A stretch of DNA of 64,000 nucleotides from CAVQOB01 sp963714325 (GCA_963714325.1 CAVQOB010000021.1:1-64000); one strand, 5' to 3'; positions 44,633 to 53,824 are shown, numbered from the stretch's first letter. The notes: generated by a model from the letters alone, not told the origin. Numbers and translations: made by a program.

Positions 44633-45970
44633 CTAATTGAACTTCCGGAACACCGGCTTCACGATTGGGCCGGAGATGAGATCGCTGGCGCCCTTGTCGA
44701 TGGCCTGCTTGATGACAGCGAGACTTTCCCTTGCCGCCGAGACGGTTCTCGCGACGTGTTCGGGCTTGTGGCTCCACGACGGCGCGATGTAGTTGATGAT
44801 CACGCCGCGCTTGATCATTTCCTGCAGGAAAAGCGTGCGCAGCGGCATCGACGCGGTTCCGTCCGCCTCATAGAAGGCGTACCACGGACTGCAGGCAACA
44901 CCCTGCGCCTTGAACCGCGATGCGGGCACGCCGGCTTCGGCCGCGACAGTATTCAGCCCCTCGACCAACGTGCTGCCGATTGACCACATCGTTTCGATGA
45001 CCGGCTCGGTCTTGAAGATGCGCAAGGTTTCGCGCGCTGCGGCGATGGCGTGGTTCTCGGCGCTGTGTGTGCCCGACAGCAGGAAGACGCGCGGGCGCTT
45101 GCTCTTGATCCCACCGGCTTCCATGATCTCGCGGCGACCGACGAGGGCTGCGAACGAGAAGCCATTGGCCATGCCCTTGCCAAACGTGCCGAGATCCGCT
45201 TCAATGCCGTAGTGCGCCTGCGCGCCCTGCGCGTGCCAGCGAAATCCGGTGATCATTTCATCGATGCACAACACCGCGCCGTGCTTGGTGCACAAATCAC
45301 GCACGGCCTGCAGATACCCCGGCGGCGGATCGGCCATGGTGGCTGCTTCCATGATCACGCAGGCGATCTGGCCGGGATGGGCGTCGAACAGCTTTTCGAG
45401 TGCGTCGATGCGGCCGTAGGGGAATGTCAGCGAGCGGGTGCGGTCGGCTTCGGGGATGCCGGCGTCGACGATGGTCGTGCCGATGAACCAGTCGTCGAAG
45501 GAGAAGAACGGGTGATCCTTGCAGAGCGCCACGTAGTCGCGGCCGGTGTAGGCGCGCGCCAGCTTGATGGCTGCACTCGTCACGTTCGATCCGTTCTTGG
45601 CATACTTCACCATCTCGGCGTAGCGCGGCAAATGATCAAGCAGCTCTTCCGCGTACTCGGTCTCGATGAATGAGGGGCGGCCGAAGTTCGAGCCCTTGTG
45701 GATCTGCGCGATCGCCGCGTCGTTCACCCGCTTGATGCCATACCCGAGCGACATGGAGCGCAGCCCCATCGTCCAATCCAGGAAGGAGCGGCCATCGCGG
45801 GCCAAAACTTCGACGCCTTTGCCCTCTTCCAGATGCCCTGGCGCGTTGGCCGGGAATTGGTCATCGCCCTTTGAATAGGTGTGTGCGCCGCCGGGGATGA
45901 CGCGATGCGAACGCTCAGAGTTGTTCGAGTTGGTGCGGGGGCTCGGCTCCGGCATCGGTTGGGATTTCAT
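44633..45970 (-). CDS. Class-III aminotransferase (glutamate-1-semialdehyde aminomutase-like)
   Basis: A 445-residue PLP enzyme. Motifs are HRVIPGGAHTYSKGDDQFP at the start, KNGSNVTSAAIKLARAYTGRDYVALCKDHP and ACVIMEAATMADPPPGYLQAVRDLCTKHGAVLCIDEMITGFR. The PLP lysine is in TFGKGMANG. The fold is that of HemL-like aminomutases, but the operon context is sugar biosynthesis. It may install an amino group on a keto-sugar or ulosonic acid made by the adjacent Gfo/Idh oxidoreductase. The substrate cannot be inferred directly. ATG 45970 or the upstream 46006 are both possible. Confidence 0.82.
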   Translation of the reverse strand: MKSQPMPEPSPRTNSNNSERSHRVIPGGAHTYSKGDDQFPANAPGHLEEGKGVEVLARDGRSFLDWTMGLRSMSLGYGIKRVNDAAIAQIHKGSNFGRPSFIETEYAEELLDHLPRYAEMVKYAKNGSNVTSAAIKLARAYTGRDYVALCKDHPFFSFDDWFIGTTIVDAGIPEADRTRSLTFPYGRIDALEKLFDAHPGQIACVIMEAATMADPPPGYLQAVRDLCTKHGAVLCIDEMITGFRWHAQGAQAHYGIEADLGTFGKGMANGFSFAALVGRREIMEAGGIKSKRPRVFLLSGTHSAENHAIAAARETLRIFKTEPVIETMWSIGSTLVEGLNTVAAEAGVPASRFKAQGVACSPWYAFYEADGTASMPLRTLFLQEMIKRGVIINYIAPSWSHKPEHVARTVSAARESLAVIKQAIDKGASDLISGPIVKPVFRKFN

Positions 45971-46032
45971 CGTCTGTGCTCCACAGTGTGGCGGCAGCCG
46001 TTCCAAGCTACCCGTCCAGGCGATTTTATCAG

Positions 46033-47034
46033 CTACACGCTTTGAAGAGTTTTGTCTGAACGTTCAGCCGCCAGCAGCAGTTCCAGTGTTGCGTGATCGT
46101 CCTCGAGGCTATTGCCCCACGCCTTCTCGCCGCGGATCGCCGCGAGATAGGCCGCGATCTCTTCGTCATACATGGCTTCGTTCGACATCTCCGAATAGCC
46201 TTTTTCGATGCGCGGCGCGGGCTCGGCAAATGTTGTCCACTGCTTGGCTTTGACGTCGTAGAGTTTGAGTTCCTTAGCCGTCAGCGACCACTCCAGCGTG
46301 CCTTCTTCGCCCAGGATGCGAATATTGCGGACCGGCGCGCGGGCCAGCACATCGACCTGTACGTGGCCGATGACGCCCCGATCGTAGCCGATCAGCACGT
46401 GGTAGACATCGTCGATATCGCAATCGAGCTTCGATAGCTTGCCCTTCATGGCGGTGACGCGGCGACCTTTGTCGCCAACCAGCCAGTTCACCCAGGTGAG
46501 CTCGAACGGCACGATCTCGCGGCAGGCGCCGGTTTCGCGACGGCTGACGTAGAAGGTACGGTAGTCTTCTTCGGGGTGCCAATCCGGGAGCCACTGGCCG
46601 CAATGGTGGGTGTAAGTCAGGATCCGGCCGATGCGGCCAGCGTCGATCAGTTCTTTCATCTTTTTGATCGATGGCTGGTAGCGCATCGTGCACGACGGCG
46701 CCGCGACGACCTTCGTAGTCTTCGCCAATTTGGCGACTTCAAGCAGGCCGTCCGTCGACGTGCCGGCTTCCGCAAAGAAGTGCTTTCCTGCCTCGACGGC
46801 TGATTTGGCGTAACCCATGTGCAGGTTGGGCGGCGTCGAGATGACGAGCGCTGCCGGATTGGCCTTCATGCCCTCGTCGAACGTCGCCACTGTCTTGATG
46901 CTGTAAGTCGTCTCGACCTCCTGACGGCGCTCGGCCTTCAGATCAAAACCGATGATGTCGGTGACGCCGGCGCGTTTGAGATTGCGAATGCGGCGTTTGC
47001 CCATGGAGCCAAGGCCGACGATCAAGACTTTCAC
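46033..47034 (-). CDS. Gfo/Idh/MocA-family sugar oxidoreductase
   Basis: A 333-residue NAD(P)-dependent oxidoreductase. The N-terminal Rossmann fold has VKVLIVGLGSMGKRRIRNL. HFFAEAGTSTD occupies the position of the family's EKP catalytic motif, without a lysine. The C-terminal domain has a conserved CREIVPFELTWVNWLVGD helix. It is likely to oxidise or reduce a sugar or sugar-acid hydroxyl. GTG 47034, six bases after GGAGGG, is the preferred start. TTG 47040 is possible. Confidence 0.82.
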   Translation of the reverse strand: MKVLIVGLGSMGKRRIRNLKRAGVTDIIGFDLKAERRQEVETTYSIKTVATFDEGMKANPAALVISTPPNLHMGYAKSAVEAGKHFFAEAGTSTDGLLEVAKLAKTTKVVAAPSCTMRYQPSIKKMKELIDAGRIGRILTYTHHCGQWLPDWHPEEDYRTFYVSRRETGACREIVPFELTWVNWLVGDKGRRVTAMKGKLSKLDCDIDDVYHVLIGYDRGVIGHVQVDVLARAPVRNIRILGEEGTLEWSLTAKELKLYDVKAKQWTTFAEPAPRIEKGYSEMSNEAMYDEEIAAYLAAIRGEKAWGNSLEDDHATLELLLAAERSDKTLQSV

Positions 47035-47075
47035 AGGCAATCCCTCCAGCAGATGTCACGTGGTCCCGTTACCGT

Positions 47076-47825
47076 TCACCGCGCGGCGGCAATGGTTTTC
47101 TTCAAGTTCTCTTCGTAGACTTTTTGGGCGCCTGCGTTGATCGCGGCAATTTCAGGCTTGCGCTTTAATAGATCCGCGATGGCGTCGAACGAAAAGATCT
47201 GGCCGGGCTTATAGAGTTCCTCGAACACGCGTTCGAAAAACGCCAGATCCTCGGGATAATCGAGCGTCATGCGCCACTCCGGATGCGCCCAGGCTGGTGG
47301 CGGCGGCAGCATCGTCGACGTGAAGGCGGGGTTGCCGGTGAAGTAGCGCCCCCAGATCTCGGTGTCATGTTCCTTCTTCGTCGCGACGACAGTCGCCAGC
47401 GCCGGGATGTTGACGCCAAAGCCGGTGACGCCAACCGGCAGACCGTCGACGATGATGAAATCGCCGCCATGGGCGCGCCGTTCTGCGATGATGCGGCCGA
47501 TCACCGTCGGGTCGCAGAAGACGTCGTCGCCATCGACGACGACGGCAAAGTCCACGTCATATTGCTTCGCAGCATCGAGATATCGGGTCAGCTTGTCGTC
47601 TTCGCTACCTTGAAATCCCTCAATGCCGTTCGCTCGCGCGACGTCGGCCAGTGCCGAGTTATCGGGATGCACCGAGGTCGTCAGCGCAACCAGATCGGCG
47701 CCGGGTGCGGTGCACACCCGGTCGATGATGTGTTCGATCACGCTGCGTCCCTTAATGGCATGGAAGGTCTTGCCGGGTAATCGCCGCGCCTTATTCCGTG
47801 CCGAAATGAAGATGGCCGTACGCAT
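47076..47825 (-). CDS. Cytidylyltransferase (CMP-nonulosonate synthetase-like)
   Basis: A 249-residue nucleotidyltransferase of the CMP-Neu5Ac synthetase/SpsF type: AIFISARNKARRLPGKTFHAIKGRSVIEHIIDRV with the P-loop-like Arg and Lys residues, then LTTSVHPDN, GSEDDKLTRYLDAA and VVVDGDDVFCDP with metal-binding Asp residues. It should activate an acid sugar as the CMP derivative. It sits between the NeuB-like gene at 47852-48931 and the oxidoreductase, so its substrate is either the legionaminate-type acid or the product of the second NeuB-like enzyme. Confidence 0.82.
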   Translation of the reverse strand: MRTAIFISARNKARRLPGKTFHAIKGRSVIEHIIDRVCTAPGADLVALTTSVHPDNSALADVARANGIEGFQGSEDDKLTRYLDAAKQYDVDFAVVVDGDDVFCDPTVIGRIIAERRAHGGDFIIVDGLPVGVTGFGVNIPALATVVATKKEHDTEIWGRYFTGNPAFTSTMLPPPPAWAHPEWRMTLDYPEDLAFFERVFEELYKPGQIFSFDAIADLLKRKPEIAAINAGAQKVYEENLKKTIAAAR

Positions 47826-47851
47826 GCATTGTTCCTTTGCTGGCGTCGCCG

Positions 47852-48931
47852 TTAGCGGGCGAGCAAGCCCCACTCGATGGCGGCGTTGGCGTCTGCGTCT
47901 TGGGCCAATGTCACCTTGCCGAACAGCGGCTCGACCTCTTCTGGATAGAATCCGGCGTCGCTGCGCCGATAGGAGACGAGGTCTTTAGTGAGCGACGTGC
48001 CCTTCTTGACGGCTTTCGCCAGCACCGCGCGCTTGCGCACGACACCGCGGTACTTGATCTCGGCAGAACTGAAGGGCGCTGCTTGGCCAGAGCCAAGCGC
48101 CAGCGTTGCCTTGCGGACTTGCTCCAGGAAGATCTTCATGCCCTTGGGATCGAGTGCCGCTTCAAAGTCCTCGCCCTTCTTAGCGCGGTCATGGGTCATG
48201 TGCTTTTCAACGAGATCGGCGCCGGCGGCGATCGCCAGCAGCGGTACGATGTAGGCCATGGGATCATCGCCATCGGTGTGATCGGCGAACGAGACTGGCC
48301 GGCCAAACACGCGCTTCAGCGTTTCGATATAGCGCAGGCGGTTGAACTCGATCGGCGTCGGATAGGTCTGGAATCCATACTGCAGGATCAAGCGGTCATT
48401 GCCGGAACTCGCCGCCCAAGAGACGACTTTGTCGATCTCGCCGAGCGTCAGTCCACCAGTATAGAGCACCAGCGCTTTCTTGTAGTCGGCGGTGGCGCGC
48501 ACATAGGCTTCGTCGAAGATGCAGGAGGGATGGATGGTCAGGATATCGGCGCTGGCCTTCTCGGCACAGAATTTCAAACTTGGAAAGTCGTTCGGCATTA
48601 GGCTGACGACGAGTTTTCGGGACTTGGCATACTTCGCCAGATCGCCGATCTGTTCGAAGCTGAGATTGATGTTTTCGAGGTACTTATAGACGTTGCCGAT
48701 ATCCTGCCCACCGGAGACGCGGCCCGGACCTGCGCCATAAAACGGGGTCATGTAGTCGCCGAGGTCAGTGACGTGGAAGTTGATGGCGTCGGCGCCTGAC
48801 GCTGCCGCGCCATCGATGATTTCCTTGCCGAGTTCTACCTTGCCGTCATGGGCCCAGGCGACTTCGGCGATCACGGGGACGTGCGGGGCGCCGGCTGCTG
48901 CGGGGAAAAGGGCTTTGAGGAAGTCGGACAT
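47852..48931 (-). CDS. Divergent NeuB-like synthase paralogue
   Basis: A 359-residue NeuB-family protein with a C-terminal SAF-like domain (RGVVRKRAVLAKAVKKGTSLTKDLVSYRR). Key segments differ from the canonical paralogue at 42860-43951: AEVAWAHDG instead of AEAGVNHNG, GADAINFHV instead of GADAVKFQT (the Lys is lost), and LQYGFQTYPTP instead of LHCTSAYPAP. FADHTDGDDP and AGADLVEKHMTHDR remain. It probably uses a different acceptor or has altered chemistry. It is the first gene of the leftward operon. ATG 48931 is chosen. The longer frame to 49270 runs through regulatory repeats. Confidence 0.8.
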   Translation of the reverse strand: MSDFLKALFPAAAGAPHVPVIAEVAWAHDGKVELGKEIIDGAAASGADAINFHVTDLGDYMTPFYGAGPGRVSGGQDIGNVYKYLENINLSFEQIGDLAKYAKSRKLVVSLMPNDFPSLKFCAEKASADILTIHPSCIFDEAYVRATADYKKALVLYTGGLTLGEIDKVVSWAASSGNDRLILQYGFQTYPTPIEFNRLRYIETLKRVFGRPVSFADHTDGDDPMAYIVPLLAIAAGADLVEKHMTHDRAKKGEDFEAALDPKGMKIFLEQVRKATLALGSGQAAPFSSAEIKYRGVVRKRAVLAKAVKKGTSLTKDLVSYRRSDAGFYPEEVEPLFGKVTLAQDADANAAIEWGLLAR

Positions 48932-49100
48932 GGCGATGGTTTCCCTGCCGCCCAGCTGCGATACCTGGGGAGACAAATCTGAGGTGATCCGCCGAGCGGC
49001 GGGATTTGGAGCGTTGGCTAACAGCAGCAACTCCAATGTGGGATAGCTTGGGCTGATCACCCCCGTCAATCCAGGCAAACCAAACGGGCGTAGGGGTGCG

Positions 49101-49135
49101 ACAGTGAGGACTGGGATAACAGTGTGGACTGGGAT
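49101..49135 (+). repeat. Tandem pair of 17-base repeats
   Basis: ACAGTGAGGACTGGGAT (49101-49117) and ACAGTGTGGACTGGGAT (49119-49135) differ at one position and have an 18-base period. They lie about 170 bases before the divergent NeuB-like start. Confidence 0.75.
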
Positions 49136-49252
49136 GAGTGCTGTGCAGAATTGAGCAACACTACAAAACTGATGTTCGGCGTGGCCAGTCTTGCGGTTGC
49201 TTGTTGGCAGGTGCATGACAGCACGATGTCGCACTCTGGTCGCAAGGGGCGT

Positions 49253-49274
49253 TGCATTGCCTTTGTGCAATGCA
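49253..49274. promoter_or_regulatory. Inverted repeat with 8-base arms
   Basis: TGCATTGC-CTTTGT-GCAATGCA is a perfect dyad followed directly by CTATAGATC. It could be an operator or the base of a hairpin in the leader RNA. Confidence 0.5.
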
Positions 49275-49561
49275 CTATAGATCTCCCACGATGCTTACAG
49301 CACTCAGGCCTTGTGAATGGGGCCTGATCCAGATCGCATGTCTCAGGCATGCCGTTCGTGTTTTGTATCGAGCACGCCGACCCATCATAGACCGCTTTTT
49401 TGCATTTGCGAGGCGCAAGAGACGCTCGAAAACGTGCCTGGACAAACACTCGGTCGGCCTGGAACGATAAGCCTGACTTAGGTTATGCCTATATTTGGCT
49501 CGGACCGGCGGATCTGTAAGACACCGGTTTTGACCTCAGCGATGCAACGGAAACGCATGAA

Positions 49562-50662
49562 ATGAAGTCTTCTGATAGTGTGGCAGCCGAGGAAATCGTC
49601 CGATTTGCGGTTCGACGTGAGACGACATTGCGTGAGACCATTGTGCTCATCGATGCCAACGGCACCGGCATCGCTATCGTCGTTGAGCCTGATGGCACGT
49701 TGATTGACCTCATCACCGATGGCGACGTGCGCCGTGCCATCCTGAAGGGCATCGATCTGGCCGAACCCGTACATCGCGTGCTCGAGCAGAAGATGAGCCT
49801 TGGCACACGCCGCCCGGTCACCGCCCGCATCGACGATCCGCCGGATTTCGTGCTGCTGCTGATGGAGCGCATGGTATTGCACCAGATCCCACTGCTGGAT
49901 GCCGAAGGCCGTGTCCGCCGCGTCGTGCATCGTGACACCTTGTCAGCGCACCCTCGCGTTGCGTCAGGCCATGCCGCCGTCATCATGGCTGGCGGATTCG
50001 GTATGCGGCTGCGGCCGCTGACGGAAAACACGCCGAAACCGATGCTGAAAGTGGCGGGCCGGCCCATCCTCGATCATTCGGTTCGCCGATTGGTGCAGGC
50101 CGGCGTCGAACGCATCGCCTTGACGGTGCACTATAAGCGTGAGGCCATTATCGACTATTTTGGTGATGGCCGCCGGTTCGGCGCCGAGATCACCTACATC
50201 CACGAAGATGCTCCATTAGGGACAGCGGGCTCAGTGGCATTGGCGGATCATGGCGGCAAGCCGATGCTGGTCATGAACGGCGATGTGATGACCGAGCTGA
50301 ATATCCCCGCACTGTTTGATTTTCATGCTCGCAATGGCGCCCGCATCACCATGGCAGCCGCGCCCTACGAGGTCGGCGTGCCCTATGGCGTCGTCGCAGT
50401 CGATGGTGTCAATGTCGTCGCTCTTGAGGAAAAACCGGTAAAAAGGTTTTTCATCAACACAGGGATCTATGTATTGGCGCCCGAGGCGTGCAGCATGATT
50501 CCCAAGGTGAAGGTCTTCAATATGACTGACCTGATCGAATCGGTGATCGCCGGCGGAGATCAGGTCAAGATCTACGCCATGCACGAGTATTGGCGGGATA
50601 TCGGCCGGATCGAAGACCTGCAGCGCGTGGAAATGGAATTGGGGCATAGGCAGGGACGATGA
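49562..50662 (+). CDS. ptmE: CBS-domain sugar nucleotidyltransferase (PtmE-like)
   Basis: A 366-residue fusion of an N-terminal CBS pair (about residues 10-130; IAIVVEPDGTLIDLITDGDVRRAIL, then VLHQIPLLDAEGRVRRVVHR) with a nucleotidyltransferase whose signature AVIMAGGFGMRLRPLTENTPKPML spans about 139-162. This architecture is that of Campylobacter PtmE, which forms GDP-glucosamine at the start of the legionaminic-acid route. The metal-site Asp is in VMNGDVMT. It overlaps legB by four bases and begins the rightward operon. Confidence 0.85.
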   Translation: MKSSDSVAAEEIVRFAVRRETTLRETIVLIDANGTGIAIVVEPDGTLIDLITDGDVRRAILKGIDLAEPVHRVLEQKMSLGTRRPVTARIDDPPDFVLLLMERMVLHQIPLLDAEGRVRRVVHRDTLSAHPRVASGHAAVIMAGGFGMRLRPLTENTPKPMLKVAGRPILDHSVRRLVQAGVERIALTVHYKREAIIDYFGDGRRFGAEITYIHEDAPLGTAGSVALADHGGKPMLVMNGDVMTELNIPALFDFHARNGARITMAAAPYEVGVPYGVVAVDGVNVVALEEKPVKRFFINTGIYVLAPEACSMIPKVKVFNMTDLIESVIAGGDQVKIYAMHEYWRDIGRIEDLQRVEMELGHRQGR

Positions 50663-51645
50663 TCGATTGGTCGAAAAAGCGTGTGCTGGTGACGGGGGCC
50701 GGCGGGTTCATCGGCAGTCATCTGACCGAGCGGCTGATCCAGTCCGGCGCCAAGACGCGCGCGCTGGTGCGCTATACGTCGTACGGCAGTCGCGGCTGGC
50801 TCGATACCTCGGCGATGCTCCCCGATATCGAGATCATGACCGGCGACGTACGCGATCGCGATAGCATGCGCAAGGCGTTCAAGGGCGTTGATGCGGTGTT
50901 CCATCTGGCGGCCCTGATCGCCATTCCCTATTCCTATGACTTACCCCAATCCTATGTCGAAGCCAACGTCCAAGGCACGCTGAATATTCTGGAACTCGCC
51001 CGCGAGAATAACCTCGAACGCGTCGTCAACACGTCGACCAGCGAAGTCTATGGTACGGCGCAGTATGTGCCGATCGATGAGAGCCATCCCCTGGTCGGGC
51101 AATCGCCCTACTCGGCGTCGAAAATCGGTGCCGACAAGATGGCCGAGTCCTACCATCTGTCGTTTGGCCTTCCCGTCATCACGGTTCGTCCGTTCAACAC
51201 CTACGGCCCCCGTCAGTCGGCGCGCGCGGTCATTCCGACCATCATCACGCAGGCGCTGGCCGGCCGCGATATCAAACTCGGCAGCCTGACGCCGACGCGC
51301 GACCTGAACTACGTCGCCGATACCGCAGAAGCGTTCCTGCATCTGGCGAGTTCCGACGCCGCCATCGGCCGCACACTCAACGCCGGATCGGGGCGCGAGA
51401 TCACCATCGGCGATTTGGCCAAACTGATCTGTGAATTGACCGGCTCGAAAGCATCAGTTTCCCAGGATGAGGCGCGCATTCGCCCGAACGCGAGCGAAGT
51501 CGAGCGGCTGCTGTGTGATATCACCGAGACCAAGTCGGTCACCGGCTGGACGTCGGCGGTGCCGCTGGAAGAAGGCCTGAAGCGGACCATCGCCTGGTTC
51601 AAAGACAATATGCGGCACTATCGCGTTGGCGAGTATATGAAATAG
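50659..51645 (+). CDS. legB: NDP-sugar 4,6-dehydratase (LegB-like)
   Basis: A 328-residue extended SDR with VLVTGAGGFIGSHLTERL for NAD binding, the TSTSEVYGTA segment with catalytic Thr/Glu and YSASK with Tyr-x3-Lys. DAVFHLAALIAIPYSYDLPQSY and RPFNTYGPRQSARAVIP are typical of LegB-type dehydratases. It would make the 4-keto-6-deoxy intermediate from GDP- (or UDP-) HexNAc. It lies between ptmE (ATGA overlap) and legC. Confidence 0.87.
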   Translation: MIDWSKKRVLVTGAGGFIGSHLTERLIQSGAKTRALVRYTSYGSRGWLDTSAMLPDIEIMTGDVRDRDSMRKAFKGVDAVFHLAALIAIPYSYDLPQSYVEANVQGTLNILELARENNLERVVNTSTSEVYGTAQYVPIDESHPLVGQSPYSASKIGADKMAESYHLSFGLPVITVRPFNTYGPRQSARAVIPTIITQALAGRDIKLGSLTPTRDLNYVADTAEAFLHLASSDAAIGRTLNAGSGREITIGDLAKLICELTGSKASVSQDEARIRPNASEVERLLCDITETKSVTGWTSAVPLEEGLKRTIAWFKDNMRHYRVGEYMK

Positions 51646-51695
51646 CGCGTTCGCCCAATCGACAACGACGGCGAACCGGAGGAGCAGCGAGCGGC

Positions 51696-52877
51696 GTGAC
51701 GACTTTCATCCCCCTGAGTGTGCCAACGCTGAACGGTCGCGAAGCCGGCTACATCAATGAGTGCCTGGCGACCAACTGGGTCTCGTCCGGCGGCAAGTTC
51801 GTTGATCGCTTCGGCGCCATGTGTGCGGAGGTTGCCGGCACCCGGTTTGGCATTCCGATCGTCAACGGCACTGCGGCGCTGCACTTGGCCACCTTGATCG
51901 CCGGCATCAAGTCGGACGAGGAAGTGATCATTCCCGCACTGACGTTCATCGGCACCGCGGTCGGCGTTCGCCATGCGGGTGCCCATGCTGCCGTCATCGA
52001 CGTCGATCCGGTAACATGGCAACTCGATCCGACCGCCGTCGAACAGTTCCTGCGCCGGGATTGCGAGCGCAAGGCTGACGGCGTCTATAACAGGGCCACC
52101 GGGCGCAAGGTGACCGGCATGATGCCCGTGCATCTGCTCGGCCATCCCTGCGACATGGACCCGCTGATGCGGCTCGCCGAAGAGTTTGGCCTGTTCGTCA
52201 TCGAGGACGCTGCCGAAGCGGTTGGCGCTGCCTACAAAGGCCAACCCGTAGGCAGCATCGGCCGGCTTGGCTGCTTTAGTTTCAACGGCAATAAGACCTT
52301 CACCTGCGGCGGTGGCGGCGCCATCGTCACCAATGACGAGGTTCTCGCCAGGCGCGCGGCATATCTGAGCACGCAGGCCAAGGACGATCCGGTGCTGTTC
52401 GTCCACAAAGCCGTTGGCTACAACTATCGCCTGACCAACATCGCGGCAGCCATGGGCGTTGGCCAGTTGGAAACACGCGTCGACTATCTTGCGAAAAAGA
52501 AGGCGATTAATGCGCGCTATCGCGAAGCGCTCGCCGGCGTTGCCGGTGTGACCTTCATGGGGTCGGCGAACTGGGCCGATAATGGAATGTGGCTGACGAC
52601 AGTGCGGATCGACAAGCGCAAAACGGGGACATCCAATCTGGCGCTGATGCGCGCGTTGCAGGCCCCCGACGCCAAGGGCCTGAAGATCGAAACACGCCTG
52701 CTTTGGCAGCCGATGCACCGCAGTGAGGCACTTGCCGGCAGCTATCAGCCGGCGGCTCCAGTCGCCGATGCGATCTATGATGAGGCGCTGAGCCTTCCGT
52801 CCTCCGTTTCGCTGACGGACGCGGAACAGGATATGGTCATCGCAGCACTGAAACGCCAGTTGAGCAGCAGGGGATGA
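51696..52877 (+). CDS. legC: DegT-family aminotransferase (LegC-like)
   Basis: A 393-residue PLP enzyme of the DegT/DnrJ/EryC1 family that aminates C4 of the LegB product. TNWVSSGGKFVDRF is the N-terminal signature, with VIDVDPVTWQLDP and IEDAAEAVGAAYKGQPVGSIG. The PLP lysine is in SFNGNKTFTCGGGG. GTG 51696 follows CGGAGGAG. It overlaps the DUF115 gene by four bases. Confidence 0.88.
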   Translation: MTTFIPLSVPTLNGREAGYINECLATNWVSSGGKFVDRFGAMCAEVAGTRFGIPIVNGTAALHLATLIAGIKSDEEVIIPALTFIGTAVGVRHAGAHAAVIDVDPVTWQLDPTAVEQFLRRDCERKADGVYNRATGRKVTGMMPVHLLGHPCDMDPLMRLAEEFGLFVIEDAAEAVGAAYKGQPVGSIGRLGCFSFNGNKTFTCGGGGAIVTNDEVLARRAAYLSTQAKDDPVLFVHKAVGYNYRLTNIAAAMGVGQLETRVDYLAKKKAINARYREALAGVAGVTFMGSANWADNGMWLTTVRIDKRKTGTSNLALMRALQAPDAKGLKIETRLLWQPMHRSEALAGSYQPAAPVADAIYDEALSLPSSVSLTDAEQDMVIAALKRQLSSRG

Positions 52878-53824
52878 GGCACTGGGCGCTTGAGCGATGG
52901 CAGCATCACACGCGCACTGGCGGCGTGCGTCAGGGCCTCGCGCGTGCCGCGGCGCGCATGTATGGCGTTGTTTCTGAGCGGGCACGCCTTGCCAACGAGC
53001 GTCTCGTCGCACTCGATGCCGTCGACCAACGTCTGACGCCGCCGATGCGCGCCATGCTCTTCGCCAATCGCCGATGGGCCGGCCGCTTCGCTGGCAAGCC
53101 TGCGCTGATCGTGGGCTCGGGGCCATCGGCCGAACGGGTTTCGCCATCGATAGCCGCCGGGCGGGCGGTTTTTGCCGTCAACGAAATGTTCGAGCCGCTG
53201 CAACGGCAAGGTATCCCGATTGCAGGCATTGCGGTTTCCGATCCCTTGTATTTTGACGGCTCCGCGCAGCACACACGCATGCTGCAGGATGTTGCGGCGG
53301 CAGCGGCGGCGGCCGGCGCGGTTTTCGTGGTGCCAGCCGAGGAAGCGGCGGGGATCGTGCGCACGACGGCGATCACCAACGACCAACTTTTGCCGTTCGT
53401 GATCAGTGGCTCGCCGGTGACCGCCCAGCCCGGGCAACCCGCGGTGTTGGATCTGGCGCGCCCGATCCCAGTAATGCCGAGTGTCGCGCATGCCGCTCTT
53501 GCCGCGGCCATGTACCTCGGCTGCACCGAGATCGTACTGATCGGCGTTGATCTCGGCTATGTCGCCGAACCATCGCAACCGATCAGGCACGCCTATGGCC
53601 GTAACCGCTATGTCGACTATCTCAATTCGCATTCCGCCGCTGATGCCTATCAGGTCGGCCATGGCTGGAACTGGTCGGCGGTGCTGCGTGATGTTGCAAC
53701 GCAACTCGATGCCTACGCCTGGATGGCCGACGCTGCCAAGCGCGACGGCCGCCAGATCGTCAACCTGTCCGAGACCAGCCTGTTGCGCACCGTGCCCAAC
53801 ATCATCCATCGGCCGGCGCCATGA
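52874..53824 (+). CDS. DUF115 (Maf/MptE-like) protein, candidate nonulosonic-acid transferase
   Basis: A 316-residue protein with the DUF115 pattern: ALIVGSGPSAERV near residue 76, VFAVNEMFEPL, then SVAHAALAAAMYLGCTEIVLIGVDLGY near 215. Larger DUF115 proteins (motility-associated factors) attach nonulosonic acids to flagellin in Campylobacter, Aeromonas and others. This shorter form inside a legionaminic-type operon is a plausible transferase, either to protein or to a glycan. It is coupled by ATGA overlaps to legC and neuC. Confidence 0.78.
   Translation: MRHWALERWQHHTRTGGVRQGLARAAARMYGVVSERARLANERLVALDAVDQRLTPPMRAMLFANRRWAGRFAGKPALIVGSGPSAERVSPSIAAGRAVFAVNEMFEPLQRQGIPIAGIAVSDPLYFDGSAQHTRMLQDVAAAAAAAGAVFVVPAEEAAGIVRTTAITNDQLLPFVISGSPVTAQPGQPAVLDLARPIPVMPSVAHAALAAAMYLGCTEIVLIGVDLGYVAEPSQPIRHAYGRNRYVDYLNSHSAADAYQVGHGWNWSAVLRDVATQLDAYAWMADAAKRDGRQIVNLSETSLLRTVPNIIHRPAP

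Larger units (their letters stand above)
48932..49561. promoter_or_regulatory. 630-base divergent promoter region between the two nonulosonic-acid operons
   Basis: No gene is supported here. It contains an 18-base-period tandem repeat (49101-49135) and an 8-base-arm dyad (49253-49274) followed by CTATAGATC, a -10-like element, and it is less GC-rich than its surroundings. It must hold the starts of both divergent operons. Confidence 0.6.

Noticed and set aside
48932..49270. N-terminal extension of the divergent NeuB-like protein
   Set aside because: It would translate the tandem repeat region and has no NeuB resemblance. ATG 48931 gives the normal protein length.
51618..53147. 509-residue minus-strand frame
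   Set aside because: It is antisense to legC and the DUF115 gene. No signal or family motif.
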